Of a stretch of DNA of 64,000 bases, positions 53,080-62,124 are shown in pieces. Position numbers and translations under genes: made by a program. Source of the stretch: an uncultured Lachnospiraceae bacterium (GTDB lineage Bacteria > Bacillota > Clostridia > Lachnospirales > Lachnospiraceae); contig CAJTVD010000001.1 of NCBI GenBank assembly GCA_910579495.1, positions 1 through 64,000 of the forward strand, read 5' to 3'. How positions within the stretch are numbered: the first letter of the stretch is position 1; the number at the start of each line of letters is the position of its first letter. Under the pieces are notes generated by a model that did not search any database, had not been told where the DNA came from, and saw nothing but the letters and a program-made list of their open reading frames with translations.

Positions 53080-53901
53080 TCACCCGTGAATCAGCATAAG
53101 GGCCAGAAAATAAATCATAGGCGCTGTAAAAATAACGCTGTCAAACCGGTCCATCACACCGCCGTGCCCCGGGATCAGCTTCCCATAGTCTTTTATTTCA
53201 TGGTTCCTCTTAATGGCAGAGGCCGCCAGGTCGCCTACCTGGGAAATCACCGCCCCCACAGCGCTGATCAGTACAAAAATCCATACCACCTTCTGCCCGC
53301 TGATGGCCTGCTCCACTACAAAATAGGCATACAACGCCCCCACAATCCCAGAGCCTGCAACACCTCCAATGGCTCCCTCTACAGACTTTTTGGGGCTTAA
53401 AATGGGCGTCAGCTTATGTTTTCCAAGAAGCATACCCACCACATAGGCACAGGTATCGCAAATCCAGGAACTGATAAAAATCATCCATACGGTGTAAATG
53501 CCATAAGGAAGGCATCTTACCAGGTAAATAAAAGAAAGCATTACCGGCGCATAAGCCACACAAAAAAAAGCGCACATAACCTGTTCTGCGCCATACCTGG
53601 GAAAGGTTAAAACATAAAGGAACATAAACGCTACCAAAATAGTGATCAGCCCTAAAAATAAATACAGTTTATTTTCAGCAAAGGCCATCAGCAGATAATA
53701 TGCCGTAATCCCAGCATAGCCAATCCTCTCCAGGCCATTTGCCTTCTCTCCTCCCCCCAGCTTACAGGCCCTGGTAAGCTCATGGTAGGCCAGCATGGCA
53801 AGGAAATATAAAACCGCCGCCAGCAGATACCCTCCCGAATATATGGTAAATAACGCCAGCGCCAGAAGAACGACGCTGCTCATCAGCCTTGTGGTAAACA
53901 T
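53080..53901 (-). CDS. cdsA: phosphatidate cytidylyltransferase
   Basis: Makes CDP-diacylglycerol from phosphatidate and CTP in the membrane. About 274 aa with seven to eight membrane segments. Signature region SPKKSVEGAIGGV and GDLAASAIKRNHEIKDYGKLIPGHGGVMDRFDS, intact. ATG at 53901 (GAGGAGGAG 6 bases upstream; GTG at 53904 also possible), directly after the uppS stop. Confidence 0.95.
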   Translation of the reverse strand: MFTTRLMSSVVLLALALFTIYSGGYLLAAVLYFLAMLAYHELTRACKLGGGEKANGLERIGYAGITAYYLLMAFAENKLYLFLGLITILVAFMFLYVLTFPRYGAEQVMCAFFCVAYAPVMLSFIYLVRCLPYGIYTVWMIFISSWICDTCAYVVGMLLGKHKLTPILSPKKSVEGAIGGVAGSGIVGALYAYFVVEQAISGQKVVWIFVLISAVGAVISQVGDLAASAIKRNHEIKDYGKLIPGHGGVMDRFDSVIFTAPMIYFLALMLIHG

Positions 53902-53904
53902 CAC

Positions 53905-54630
53905 TTACTCCTCCTCAATACGGCCATACTTCCTGTTTCTATGATTATATGCTTCCACAGCTTTTACCAATTCTTCCTTTGAAAAATCGGGCCATGCCAC
54001 AGGCGTATAATAAAATTCCGTGTAAGCGCTCTGCCAGATCAGGAAATTGGAAATCCGCTGCTCATTACAGGTACGTATCAAAAGGTCAGGCTCGGGCAGC
54101 CCCCTGGTATCCAGCAGCCCCGAGAGATACTCTTCTGTAATATCCTCCGCCAAAACCTCCCCTTCCCTTGCCTGCTCCGCAATCTTCCGCACAGCCCGCA
54201 CGATCTCGTCCCTGCCGCCATAGTTTAAGGCAATCTGGAAATGCAGCCCGTCATTGTCCCTGGTGGCTTCCTCAAGCTGGGCGATCCGCTTTCTGATATC
54301 CTCGTCCAGCCCGGCCTTGTCCCCCAAAACACGCACGCACATACGGTTCTTCTTGGCAGTGGAAAGGCAGGTTTTCATATAGTTGCGCAGAAGCTTCATA
54401 AGAGCTTCCACCTCATCTGCAGGGCGGCTCCAGTTCTCCGTACTGAAAGCATACACTGTCAGGTACTGGATCCCCATCCGGTAAGCTTCCTCGCAGATTA
54501 CCTCCACCGTCTTGGCTCCCTGTACATGCCCATAATTTCTGGGCATTCCCTTCTTTTTTGCCCATCTTCCATTTCCGTCAAGTATGATTGCCACATGCTG
54601 CGGCATTACCAGTTCCTTTTGCTCTGCCAT
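53905..54630 (-). CDS. uppS: undecaprenyl diphosphate synthase
   Basis: cis-Prenyltransferase building the C55 lipid carrier for peptidoglycan. 241 aa. HVAIILDGNGRWAKKKG start, YLTVYAFSTENWSRP, FQIALNYGGRDEIVRA, PEPDLLIRTCNEQRISNFLIWQ, YTEFYYTPVAWPDF, all conserved. ATG at 54630 by GGAGGAGAAG. Confidence 0.96.
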   Translation of the reverse strand: MAEQKELVMPQHVAIILDGNGRWAKKKGMPRNYGHVQGAKTVEVICEEAYRMGIQYLTVYAFSTENWSRPADEVEALMKLLRNYMKTCLSTAKKNRMCVRVLGDKAGLDEDIRKRIAQLEEATRDNDGLHFQIALNYGGRDEIVRAVRKIAEQAREGEVLAEDITEEYLSGLLDTRGLPEPDLLIRTCNEQRISNFLIWQSAYTEFYYTPVAWPDFSKEELVKAVEAYNHRNRKYGRIEEE

Positions 54631-54696
54631 AAACTTCTCCTCCTGCCTGAATTTTCGCCCAAAGACACCTAAAAGCCAAATCAGCGTCACAAATAG

Positions 54697-54740
54697 AAAG
54701 AGGGCACAACGATTAAGGATCTAATCGCCCTGCCCCTCTT
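54697..54740 (-). terminator. stem-loop between frr and uppS
   Basis: Minus-strand GAGGGGCAGGGCGATTA pairs with TAATCGTTGTGCCCTC (small internal mismatch), followed by TTTCTATTT. Likely reduces read-through from frr into uppS. Confidence 0.7.
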
Positions 54741-54742
54741 CT

Positions 54743-55294
54743 TTACACGGTAAGAATCTCCTTCGATTTTTCTTCCATCAGCTTGTCAATATCCTTAATA
54801 TACTTATCTGTCAGCTTCTGTAATTTATCTGTAAGCTCCTTAATTTCGTCCTCCGAAACCTCCGCCTTTGCCAGCTTCTTAAAGGCATCGTTCCCATCCC
54901 TCCTGATATTGCGGACAGCAACCTTGGCTTCTTCCGCTTTTTTCTTTACGTCCTTTACCAGGTCTTTCCTGCGCTCCTGGGTGAGCTCCGGGAATACCAG
55001 CCGGATAACAGCGCCGTCGTTGGAGGGCGTAATACCGATATCAGAAGACATAATCGCCTTTTCGATGTCTTTGATCAGCGTCTTTTCCCAGGGGGAAATC
55101 TGGATCATCCTGGCCTCCGGAATGGTAATATTCCCTACCTGTGCAATGGGTGTAGGCGTCCCATAATAATTTACCTTCACCTTATCCAGCACATGGGGAT
55201 TGGCCCGCCCCGCCCGGATTCCCAGATAATCCCCTTCCAGAAACTCACAGGTCTTTTTCATCTTTTCATCGTATACTTTAATTCTCTCGTCCAT
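54743..55294 (-). CDS. frr: ribosome recycling factor
   Basis: Splits post-termination ribosomes with EF-G. 183 aa, full length: GIRAGRANPHVLDKV, INYYGTPTP-like VNYYGTPTPIAQ, ISPWEKTLIKDIEKAI, then RNIRRDGNDAFKKL and the helical end. GGAGGATAAGC precedes the ATG. Confidence 0.97.
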   Translation of the reverse strand: MDERIKVYDEKMKKTCEFLEGDYLGIRAGRANPHVLDKVKVNYYGTPTPIAQVGNITIPEARMIQISPWEKTLIKDIEKAIMSSDIGITPSNDGAVIRLVFPELTQERRKDLVKDVKKKAEEAKVAVRNIRRDGNDAFKKLAKAEVSEDEIKELTDKLQKLTDKYIKDIDKLMEEKSKEILTV

Positions 55295-55388
55295 CCTGCT
55301 TATCCTCCGCTAACCTTTAACAACGGATGCCGCCCTTTCGGAGGCCATCCTTCTACTTAAATATCATAACAGCCAGAAATCCCCGCCG

Positions 55389-56087
55389 CTAAGAAACCGT
55401 CACCTTTGTCCCGGTAAAATTACCCTTTATTGTGTTTACAATGCTGTTTTTTTCATTCAGGCCAAACACCCACATGGGCATTTGGTTGTCCCTTGCCAGT
55501 ATGGAGGCGGTCATATCCACCACTTGAAGGTTGTCCGCTATCACCTGGCTAATGCTTACTGTATCGTATTTCTTTGCAGAAGGGTTTATGGCAGGGTCAC
55601 TGTCATAAACCCCGTCAATGGATTTGGCCAGGAGGATTACCTCCGCTTCCACTTCCACCGCACGGAGCACCACACCTGTATCTGTGGAGAAATAAGGATG
55701 GCCCGTTCCCCCTGCAAAAAATACCACCATGCCTTTTTCAAAGTACCTATTTGCCCTGTCCTTGGAAAAAAGCTTCGTAAAGGAACCGCATTCAAAGGGT
55801 GTCAAAACAGCCGTCTTCATCCCCACACTGCGGAAAATCTCGGAAACATAAATACAGTTCATCACTGTAGCAAGCATGCCAATCTGGTCGGCTTTCGTCC
55901 TGTCAATATTTTCGCTGGTCCTGCCACGCCAGAAATTTCCCCCTCCGGTGACAATCCCTACCTGTATGCCCTCCATTATAAGCTCCTTAACCTGAAGGGC
56001 AACCTCTCTTACTGTATCTTCGTCAAACCCTGTCTTTTTATCACCTGCCAGGGCTTCCCCACTGAGCTTCAATAGTATTCTATGCAT
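55389..56087 (-). CDS. pyrH: UMP kinase
   Basis: Phosphorylates UMP to UDP. 232 aa hexameric amino-acid-kinase fold: LLKLSGEALAG, GIVTGGGNFWRG, DQIGMLATVMNCIY, FAGGTGHPYFSTDTGVVLRA, IDGVYDSDPAINP. GGTGAGGC precedes the ATG. Usual pyrH-frr-uppS-cdsA-dxr-rseP order. Confidence 0.96.
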   Translation of the reverse strand: MHRILLKLSGEALAGDKKTGFDEDTVREVALQVKELIMEGIQVGIVTGGGNFWRGRTSENIDRTKADQIGMLATVMNCIYVSEIFRSVGMKTAVLTPFECGSFTKLFSKDRANRYFEKGMVVFFAGGTGHPYFSTDTGVVLRAVEVEAEVILLAKSIDGVYDSDPAINPSAKKYDTVSISQVIADNLQVVDMTASILARDNQMPMWVFGLNEKNSIVNTIKGNFTGTKVTVS

Positions 56088-56103
56088 CTTTTTGCCTCAC
56101 CTT

Positions 56104-56841
56104 TTATTTTAAATTGTCGAAGAAGGATGTGGGGTTCACCTCCGCATAGCACTGGGAACACAGCCCCTCGATCACGGCACCATTGTTAATCTGTACTGAT
56201 TTGGATTTGATATTGCCCATGACAATTGCCGATGCATCAAGGATAACAGGCCCCTTCACATCAATATCGCCTTTGATCGCCCCTGCAATCACCGCGCTGT
56301 TTGCAAAAATATTGCCAATGATCACGGTATTGGCACCAATCTTGATGCTTCCCTGGCTCTTTAAATCCCCGGAGACCTTAGCCCCCTCTGCATAAATTTC
56401 TGCTGCCTGGGTATTTCCCTGAATTGTACCTGTAATATTCAGCTTGCCAAGGCTCTCCACATTCCCCACAATGCTGCCACGCACTTCCAGCCCGCCCTCT
56501 GTGGCAATGTTACCATTAATCAGGGTAGTCTCTGTAAGGATGGCAATCTCGTCAGTCACTTTTCTTTTATGCTGTACTGCCGCAGCCTCTTCTGTTACTT
56601 TTTTCTCAGGCACAGGATGCGGAACCGTTTCCGCATGTACAGGTTCCCTGGCAGGCTTTGGCGGTTCCTCTTCCTTCTCAGGCACCTGGGCCGGGTCAGT
56701 ATCAAACAGGTCCGGCATCATAGCCTTTTCCCCTTTCCCGTATTCCGTCTCCTGCTTTATTCCCTCCATGCCTTCCTCCTCCGGCAAAAACTCGTTCACC
56801 GCCTGAGATAAGTCATCCTTTAAATCTGAAAAAAAACCCAT
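56104..56841 (-). CDS. bactofilin family protein
   Basis: Cytoskeletal polymer-forming protein, 245 aa: disordered Glu/Pro-rich N-terminus (1-95), then the right-handed beta-helix bactofilin domain (about 97-225) with repeats such as LINGNIATEGGLEVRGSIVG and GDIDVKGPVILDA. Two Cys near the end (GLCSQCYAEV). The N-terminal part is longer than in typical bactofilins. AGGGAGGAC precedes the ATG. Placed between pda and pyrH. Confidence 0.88.
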   Translation of the reverse strand: MGFFSDLKDDLSQAVNEFLPEEEGMEGIKQETEYGKGEKAMMPDLFDTDPAQVPEKEEEPPKPAREPVHAETVPHPVPEKKVTEEAAAVQHKRKVTDEIAILTETTLINGNIATEGGLEVRGSIVGNVESLGKLNITGTIQGNTQAAEIYAEGAKVSGDLKSQGSIKIGANTVIIGNIFANSAVIAGAIKGDIDVKGPVILDASAIVMGNIKSKSVQINNGAVIEGLCSQCYAEVNPTSFFDNLK

Positions 56842-56863
56842 TTTAAAAGTCCTCCCTTTAAAT

Positions 56864-57793
56864 TTAATGATTTTGTCCCGCCATCACATGCTGAACCGGC
56901 ATGGTTTCATCCGTAATTGGCAGAATGAGCGAATCTCCCCTGTCCTTAATTGTCTGGATAATTTCAGGCAGGGCTTCCACTGTCGTGTTTTTTTCAGCCG
57001 CATCATGCATCAGTATCATACTCATATCTTTATTTTCAATCCCGTTAAGGCAATTCCCTGCAATACTCTCTGCGCTAAGATGGCCGCTGACCGCATCCCC
57101 TGATGCAACATTCCAGTCAAAATAAGTAATTCCATTTTCATTCAGGTAGCCGATGAGTTCCTGCATATCTGCCTGGCTTACCAGATTGGAGCTTCCTCCC
57201 GGGAAACGGTAAAATCTTGGCCAGATACCTGTAATCTGGTAAAGATATTCCTGAAGCTGCGACATATCCTGCGCAAAGCTTTCCTTTGACTGATAAACCT
57301 CCTCATATTTATGGCTGTAAGAGTGCATTGCCAAAGTGTGTCCCTCCTCCACAATCCTCTGGTATGCCCTGACGGAATGTTCATCTGTTTTCCCAACTAC
57401 AAAAAAGGTTGCTTTTACATCATATTCTTTCAATATATCAAGTATCTTATCCGTATTACGGCTTGGACCGTCGTCAAAGGTTAAATATACCGTCTTTTGG
57501 TAATTTTGAACATCCTCCTTTTCCCCTTTATCCAGGAGCTGCCCTGCCTGAGCCGTATCCCGCGGTGATTCCTCCACGGCGGCAGTCGTATAGACACCGT
57601 TCACTTCGTCTGCCTGCTGCAAAATGGCAGCCATCTCCTGCTCTAATTCCCTGACCCTGCCCTGCAACTGAAAAACACGGATTCCCAATATGACAGAGGT
57701 AATTACCGGTATCACAATTGCAGCCATAATTGTCGTTATTATAATTTTCTTAAGCCGGCGTATCCTTTCCCGCCGGTCATAAGCTCCCCTCAT
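56864..57793 (-). CDS. polysaccharide deacetylase, peptidoglycan GlcNAc deacetylase-like
   Basis: 309 aa. Basic cytoplasmic start, membrane helix (about 18-40), short coiled coil, then NodB domain: TFDDGPSRNT (catalytic Asp and metal ligand), HSYSHKYEE (metal His pair), RFPGGSSN, DWNVASGD and ILMHD. Extracellular; likely deacetylates peptidoglycan or another surface glycan. ATG at 57793 follows AGGAG; longer upstream frames overlap the tsf terminator. Confidence 0.88.
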   Translation of the reverse strand: MRGAYDRRERIRRLKKIIITTIMAAIVIPVITSVILGIRVFQLQGRVRELEQEMAAILQQADEVNGVYTTAAVEESPRDTAQAGQLLDKGEKEDVQNYQKTVYLTFDDGPSRNTDKILDILKEYDVKATFFVVGKTDEHSVRAYQRIVEEGHTLAMHSYSHKYEEVYQSKESFAQDMSQLQEYLYQITGIWPRFYRFPGGSSNLVSQADMQELIGYLNENGITYFDWNVASGDAVSGHLSAESIAGNCLNGIENKDMSMILMHDAAEKNTTVEALPEIIQTIKDRGDSLILPITDETMPVQHVMAGQNH

Positions 57794-57920
57794 ATACCAT
57801 TGGCTCCTTCTAAACGCTTTGTCTGTATTGTAACACAATATGCTTTTATGGAAAAGGGTTAAATCACAAATCCTCTCTTTTTTATTTATTTTCCCATAAC
57901 CTTGCTCATTGTAATCAAAA

Positions 57921-57952
57921 AGCCCGGAGAAACCTTTATTTCTCCGGGCCTG
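57921..57952 (-). terminator. terminator after tsf
   Basis: Minus strand GGCCCGGAGAAATA/TTTCTCCGGGC hairpin followed by TTTTTG. Confidence 0.9.
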
Positions 57953-57969
57953 TGTTTTCACTATACTCT

Positions 57970-58914
57970 TTAAAGGCCTGCCTGTGCAGCAACCTCTGCT
58001 GCGAAATCGTCAACCTTCTTCTCAATGCCTTCTCCGGTTTCAAAACGGACAAACCTCTTAATGGTAAGGTCGGCGCTGTTCGCCTTCGCCACCTTCGCCA
58101 CATACTGTGCCACTGTCTGCTTGCCGTCTTCTGCAGTTGCCTTTACATAATCCTGCTCTAACAGGCACACTTCCTTCAGTTCCTTATTCAGGCGCCCGGT
58201 CACTGCACCCTCTATTACCTTCTCCGGCTTGCCAGCCATCTTGGGGTCATTAGCGATCTGTGCCATAAGGATTTCCTTTTCATGGGCCTTGTATTCATCG
58301 GAAACATCCGCCATGGATACATACTTAGGGGACAGCGCCGCCACCTGCATAGCAAGGTTGGTCATAGCTTCCTTAATCTCCCCGTTGACTACGTTGGTTT
58401 CAGCTTCCACGATAACGCCAATCCTTCCGCCACCATGTACATAGGATACCACACATCCATTTTCTGCAACTATTTTTTCAAATCTTCTGATGTTTAAGTT
58501 CTCGCCAATCTTAGCTACCTTTTCCACCAGTGCATCCTTTACTGTCATGGAAGCATCCCCATTCCAAGCCTCTGCCATGAATTCATCCATTGACCCTGCC
58601 TCGGAATCAACTGCCTGTTTGGCAACCGCCTCCACAAAATTCTGGAATTCTTCATTTTTCGCTACAAAGTCTGTCTCGGAATTTACCTCCACAACTGCCG
58701 CAACCTTATCATCCTTAAGGGCAACCCTGCAAAGGCCTTCAGCTGCAATCCTTCCAGCCTTTTTCTCAGCCTTTGCCTGTCCATTTTTTCTAAGGAACTC
58801 AACTGCTGCATCCATATCTCCTTCGGTCTGGGCAAGAGCTTTTTTACAGTCCATCATGCCCGCGCCGGTCATCTCTCTCAACTCTTTTACCATGCCTGCT
58901 GTAATATTAGCCAT
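57970..58914 (-). CDS. tsf: elongation factor Ts
   Basis: Guanine nucleotide exchange factor for EF-Tu. 314 aa: VKELREMTGAGMMDCKKAL, EVNSETDFVAKN, VSYVHGGGRIGVIVE, LLEQDYVKA. AGGAGGTTAAAA precedes the ATG. Downstream of rpsB in the standard order. Confidence 0.97.
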   Translation of the reverse strand: MANITAGMVKELREMTGAGMMDCKKALAQTEGDMDAAVEFLRKNGQAKAEKKAGRIAAEGLCRVALKDDKVAAVVEVNSETDFVAKNEEFQNFVEAVAKQAVDSEAGSMDEFMAEAWNGDASMTVKDALVEKVAKIGENLNIRRFEKIVAENGCVVSYVHGGGRIGVIVEAETNVVNGEIKEAMTNLAMQVAALSPKYVSMADVSDEYKAHEKEILMAQIANDPKMAGKPEKVIEGAVTGRLNKELKEVCLLEQDYVKATAEDGKQTVAQYVAKVAKANSADLTIKRFVRFETGEGIEKKVDDFAAEVAAQAGL

Positions 58915-58970
58915 TTTTAACCTCCTAAATTCCAGTTTCTCCCCTGCCTATATCCGGGCAGGTGCTGCCA

Positions 58971-59762
58971 TTATTCCTGCTCCGCCTCTGCGGCTGCCAC
59001 TACTTCTTCAATATCCTGGGGCTCTTTCCCTTCCTCTGCGGCTTCTGCAGCCTCTTCCATCTGTGCCTCAAGGTTTTCCTCACCCTGATTTGCCTCAATC
59101 ACAGCATCTGCCATCTTGGCAACAATAAGCTTCACTGCCCTGATCGCGTCATCGTTACCAGGAATGATATAATCCAGCTCTTCCGGGTCACAGTTGGTAT
59201 CGCCGATACCGATCAAAGTAATGCCGAGGGCATGAGCCTCCTGTACGCAGATCCTTTCTTTCTTGGGATCTACTACAAAGATTGCATCAGGGATCCTGGC
59301 CATACTCTTAATACCGCCCAGATTCTTTTCAAGCTTTTCCCATTCTTTTCTAAGGGCAATAACTTCCTTCTTAGGCAGCACATCAAAGGTTCCGTCCTCT
59401 GACATGGTTTCGATTGCTTTTAATCTATCAATTCTGCTGCGGATGGTCTTAAAGTTGGTTAGCATACCGCCTAACCATCTTTCATTTACATAATACATCC
59501 CACAGCGCTCCGCTTCCGCTTTCACCGCATCCTGGGCCTGTTTCTTGGTACCCACAAAGAGAACCGTCCCGCCCTGGGATGCGATCTCGAACACCGCCCT
59601 GTACGCTTCATCAACCTTGCCTACAGACTTCTGCAGGTCAATGATGTGGATGCCGTTTCTCTCTGTAAAGATGTAAGGAGCCATTTTGGGGTTCCATCTT
59701 CTGGTCTGATGCCCAAAATGGACACCTGCTTCTAAAAGCTGTTTCATTGAAATAACGCTCAT
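58971..59762 (-). CDS. rpsB: 30S ribosomal protein S2
   Basis: 263 aa. MKQLLEAGVHFGHQTRRWNPKM start, NERWLGGMLTNFKTI, PDAIFVVDPKKE, GDTNCDPEELDYIIPGNDDA. It has an acidic Glu/Ala C-terminal tail of about 35 residues. ATG at 59762 by TGGAGG; an earlier frame start at 59813 is rejected. The leader is 135 nt and may hold autoregulatory sites. Confidence 0.97.
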   Translation of the reverse strand: MSVISMKQLLEAGVHFGHQTRRWNPKMAPYIFTERNGIHIIDLQKSVGKVDEAYRAVFEIASQGGTVLFVGTKKQAQDAVKAEAERCGMYYVNERWLGGMLTNFKTIRSRIDRLKAIETMSEDGTFDVLPKKEVIALRKEWEKLEKNLGGIKSMARIPDAIFVVDPKKERICVQEAHALGITLIGIGDTNCDPEELDYIIPGNDDAIRAVKLIVAKMADAVIEANQGEENLEAQMEEAAEAAEEGKEPQDIEEVVAAAEAEQE

Positions 59763-59896
59763 GTCTCTACCTCCATTTGGTTTTTCTTCCGCATATCTTC
59801 TTCTCTCCTGCAAACTTTTTTAGCCCCACCCCTCCAGGGGGCAGGAAAAGCACCGGCATTTAATAAATATGCGTGATTTATCGTTACAACGTGCCA

Positions 59897-59925
59897 ATTA
59901 TAACATAGAAAAATCCCTCTTGCAA
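59897..59925 (-). promoter_or_regulatory. rpsB-tsf promoter
   Basis: Minus strand TTGCAA (59925-59920), 17-bp spacer, TATAAT (59902-59897). Very strong match. Confidence 0.85.
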
Positions 59926-59930
59926 GGGAT

Positions 59931-60686
59931 TTATTCCAGTCTTGCAATTATCTTTGCAATCTGCTCCTTCCCCGCCCCTTTGGGTATCCGGAATTCGCCT
60001 ACATTGATACGCTTATCATATCCGTTTTCGCATAAATAACCGTCATATTCATTGGCTGATGTGATCAGCCCTGCTTCCTGCAGCTTCTTGCAGACACTGT
60101 AGGAAGTGTCCCCGCTTACTACCTGGATAATAATACTGTCCTCAGCTTCCTGCCCCGGGCTCGCTGTAGGTGTGGCTGCGGGCGTTTTAGTTGGTGCAGG
60201 GGATTTTGTAGGGGCAGCCGTTGCTTTGGGAGACGGCGTAGCCACCGGTGTTGGTACCGCCGTGGGAGAAGGCTTTGCCGTAGCTGTAGGTGTAGGGGTG
60301 CTTGTAGGGGTAGGTGAAGGGGACGCCTTTCCCTCCGGCGTCCTGGAAGGAGCAGGGGAGGTTTCTTCCTTTGGCGTCCCTTCTGGCGTGGCGGATGCCT
60401 GGCTGTCTGCTGCCGGGAGGCCCGTTTTCTGGGGAGTGCCCTCCAAAGAAGGGGAATTTTCCGCCGGCGCTTCCTCCCGTTTTACAGGCGAAGGGGATAA
60501 CGGCACCTCTTCCCTGGCCAAATCTGCCAGCACCGACCCTTCCTCAACCATTCCAAGAGCCTTTGCCCGCTCCTTTATTTCCTCATTGGTAAGAGTTTCC
60601 TTTCCATCCCCAGAAGCGATTCCCATAATCAGCGATGTCATAATAATGCCGATTCCAAGGCCTCTAAGATAGTATTTTAAGTTCAT
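59931..60686 (-). CDS. membrane protein with Pro/Thr-rich linker and YceG/MltG-like C-terminal domain
   Basis: 251 aa: one N-terminal membrane helix (LRGLGIGIIMTSLIMGIA), a low-complexity linker of about 110 residues rich in Pro, Thr, Ser and Ala (PSPTPTSTPTPTATAKPSP), then about 65 residues (IIIQVVSGDTSYSVCKKLQ, GEFRIPKGAGKEQIAKIIA) resembling the LysM-like part of MltG. No transglycosylase catalytic domain is present. The start at 60686 follows GGGGAAAAG and overlaps the DUF6115 gene. Probably an envelope glycan-binding protein. Confidence 0.7.
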   Translation of the reverse strand: MNLKYYLRGLGIGIIMTSLIMGIASGDGKETLTNEEIKERAKALGMVEEGSVLADLAREEVPLSPSPVKREEAPAENSPSLEGTPQKTGLPAADSQASATPEGTPKEETSPAPSRTPEGKASPSPTPTSTPTPTATAKPSPTAVPTPVATPSPKATAAPTKSPAPTKTPAATPTASPGQEAEDSIIIQVVSGDTSYSVCKKLQEAGLITSANEYDGYLCENGYDKRINVGEFRIPKGAGKEQIAKIIARLE

Positions 60687-61686
60687 CGTCTTTTCCCCGT
60701 ATTCCCTGATTTCCTTCATACAAATCAATCACCAGCTTCACTTCTCCTACTCCCAGCCCCAATTCTCTGGCAATTGCAACATTGGATTTGCCGGTTTTAT
60801 GAAGGGAAAGAATTTTTTCATTATTATTTCTTGCACTTTCCATCCTGGTATCAATGGAAATTTCCTCCTTTACCGCCGCTTCCGCAGGCATAAGGCTTTT
60901 CCCATCAGTAAAACTTCCCGGCTCCTCCTGCCCATAGACTTCTTCAGATAAAAGCTCCCCTAACAGGGCCGGGAAGAGTGTCTCTGTGCCAGAAGGAAAT
61001 TCCACGGGAACAGAGGGGATTACCTCCACCCTTTCTGCCATGATAGGCTGGAAATCCGGCTCTTCCGGCAAATCTGTCCCCTCCTCCGGCATGGCCTGTG
61101 CAAAAACCACAGGAACCTCCCTGGCCGGTATCTCCCTGGCCGGAATTTTTTCCGCCTCTTCTAAAGCACTGGAAACCATTTCCTGCATTTTAGCCACAGC
61201 ATCTAATGTTTCATCCATGGAACTCTTTACCTGCCTGACCTTATCTTCCGTTTCCCGTGCGGCAATCTCCGCATCCATGGCGGTCTGTTTTACCTCCCCG
61301 GCCACGCGGGATGCTTCCCCCACTGTCGCCGTAAGGCTCTCATGTTTGTTATTTAACATATCATAAAGAAAAACTACTTCCTGGTGATTCTTATTGATTT
61401 CTTCCAGCACAGTATCGGAATATTCATTTACGGCAAGCATCTTTTCGTTAGTCAGCCGCTCCATGGAACGCTCGGTCTTTTCCACAGAATAGTTAATTGT
61501 CTCATTCACTATATTGCTGATCTGAGACCTTACCCCGTCTACTTCTTTTCCTACCATCTCCCTGACGGATTCCTCTATAACCTTTGCAGATTCCAGATTT
61601 TCAACGTTCCTTCCGGCAGGCAGCAGGAAACTTCCCACAAAAACAACAATACCAAGAAGAATAAGAACAATTTCCAATATTTCCAT
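60664..61686 (-). CDS. DUF6115-type coiled-coil membrane protein
   Basis: 340 aa: N-terminal membrane helix, long coiled coil (about 30-190), acidic Pro-rich linker, and a C-terminal helix-turn-helix-like segment NNEKILSLHKTGKSNVAIAR followed by ELGLGVGEVKLVIDLY. Regularly found between motility regulators and rpsB in Lachnospiraceae; function unknown. AGGAG sets the ATG at 61686. Confidence 0.75.
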   Translation of the reverse strand: MEILEIVLILLGIVVFVGSFLLPAGRNVENLESAKVIEESVREMVGKEVDGVRSQISNIVNETINYSVEKTERSMERLTNEKMLAVNEYSDTVLEEINKNHQEVVFLYDMLNNKHESLTATVGEASRVAGEVKQTAMDAEIAARETEDKVRQVKSSMDETLDAVAKMQEMVSSALEEAEKIPAREIPAREVPVVFAQAMPEEGTDLPEEPDFQPIMAERVEVIPSVPVEFPSGTETLFPALLGELLSEEVYGQEEPGSFTDGKSLMPAEAAVKEEISIDTRMESARNNNEKILSLHKTGKSNVAIARELGLGVGEVKLVIDLYEGNQGIRGKDDELKILS

Positions 61687-61766
61687 ATTTCTCCTCATTT
61701 CTGCGCTGCTTTATTACACGCAGGGCAGGCACAGGCTTTCCGGCTGCCCTGCAGGGGCCAGCGCAT

Positions 61767-62075
61767 TCAGATTTTCATGTCAAAGCCGCCATGCCCCTTC
61801 ATCACCACTTTGCCATCACTTTCCTCTTTCTTCCGTTTCCGTCCGCCATCCCCGGAATAATTACCATTTCCCTTTTCTTTTGCGTCGAACCGTCTTCCCT
61901 CATTTTCGGCGTGGTCTCCCTGATGTACCTGGCGGACTTTAGACTCCACGCTTTGATGGAACTGCTGCTGGAAATTAGACTGGTCTACCATGCCTTTATT
62001 GTCTTCGTTTTGCTTAATGGTGGTAAAGTCCTGGGCCCTTGTCACCTGTCCCTGAATTTCTACCCGGCTGATCAT
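61767..62075 (-). CDS. hypothetical protein of the fapA region
   Basis: 102-aa hydrophilic protein, Gln/Lys/Glu/Gly-rich, no membrane segment (ISRVEIQGQVTRAQDFTTIK at the start). Probably disordered. AAAGGATG lies upstream. Located between fapA and the DUF6115 gene, a position where a similar small gene is common. Function unknown. Confidence 0.7.
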   Translation of the reverse strand: MISRVEIQGQVTRAQDFTTIKQNEDNKGMVDQSNFQQQFHQSVESKVRQVHQGDHAENEGRRFDAKEKGNGNYSGDGGRKRKKEESDGKVVMKGHGGFDMKI

Positions 62076-62124
62076 AAAATAACCACATCCTTTCTTTTAT
62101 TACAAACCTGTTACTAATTATTAA

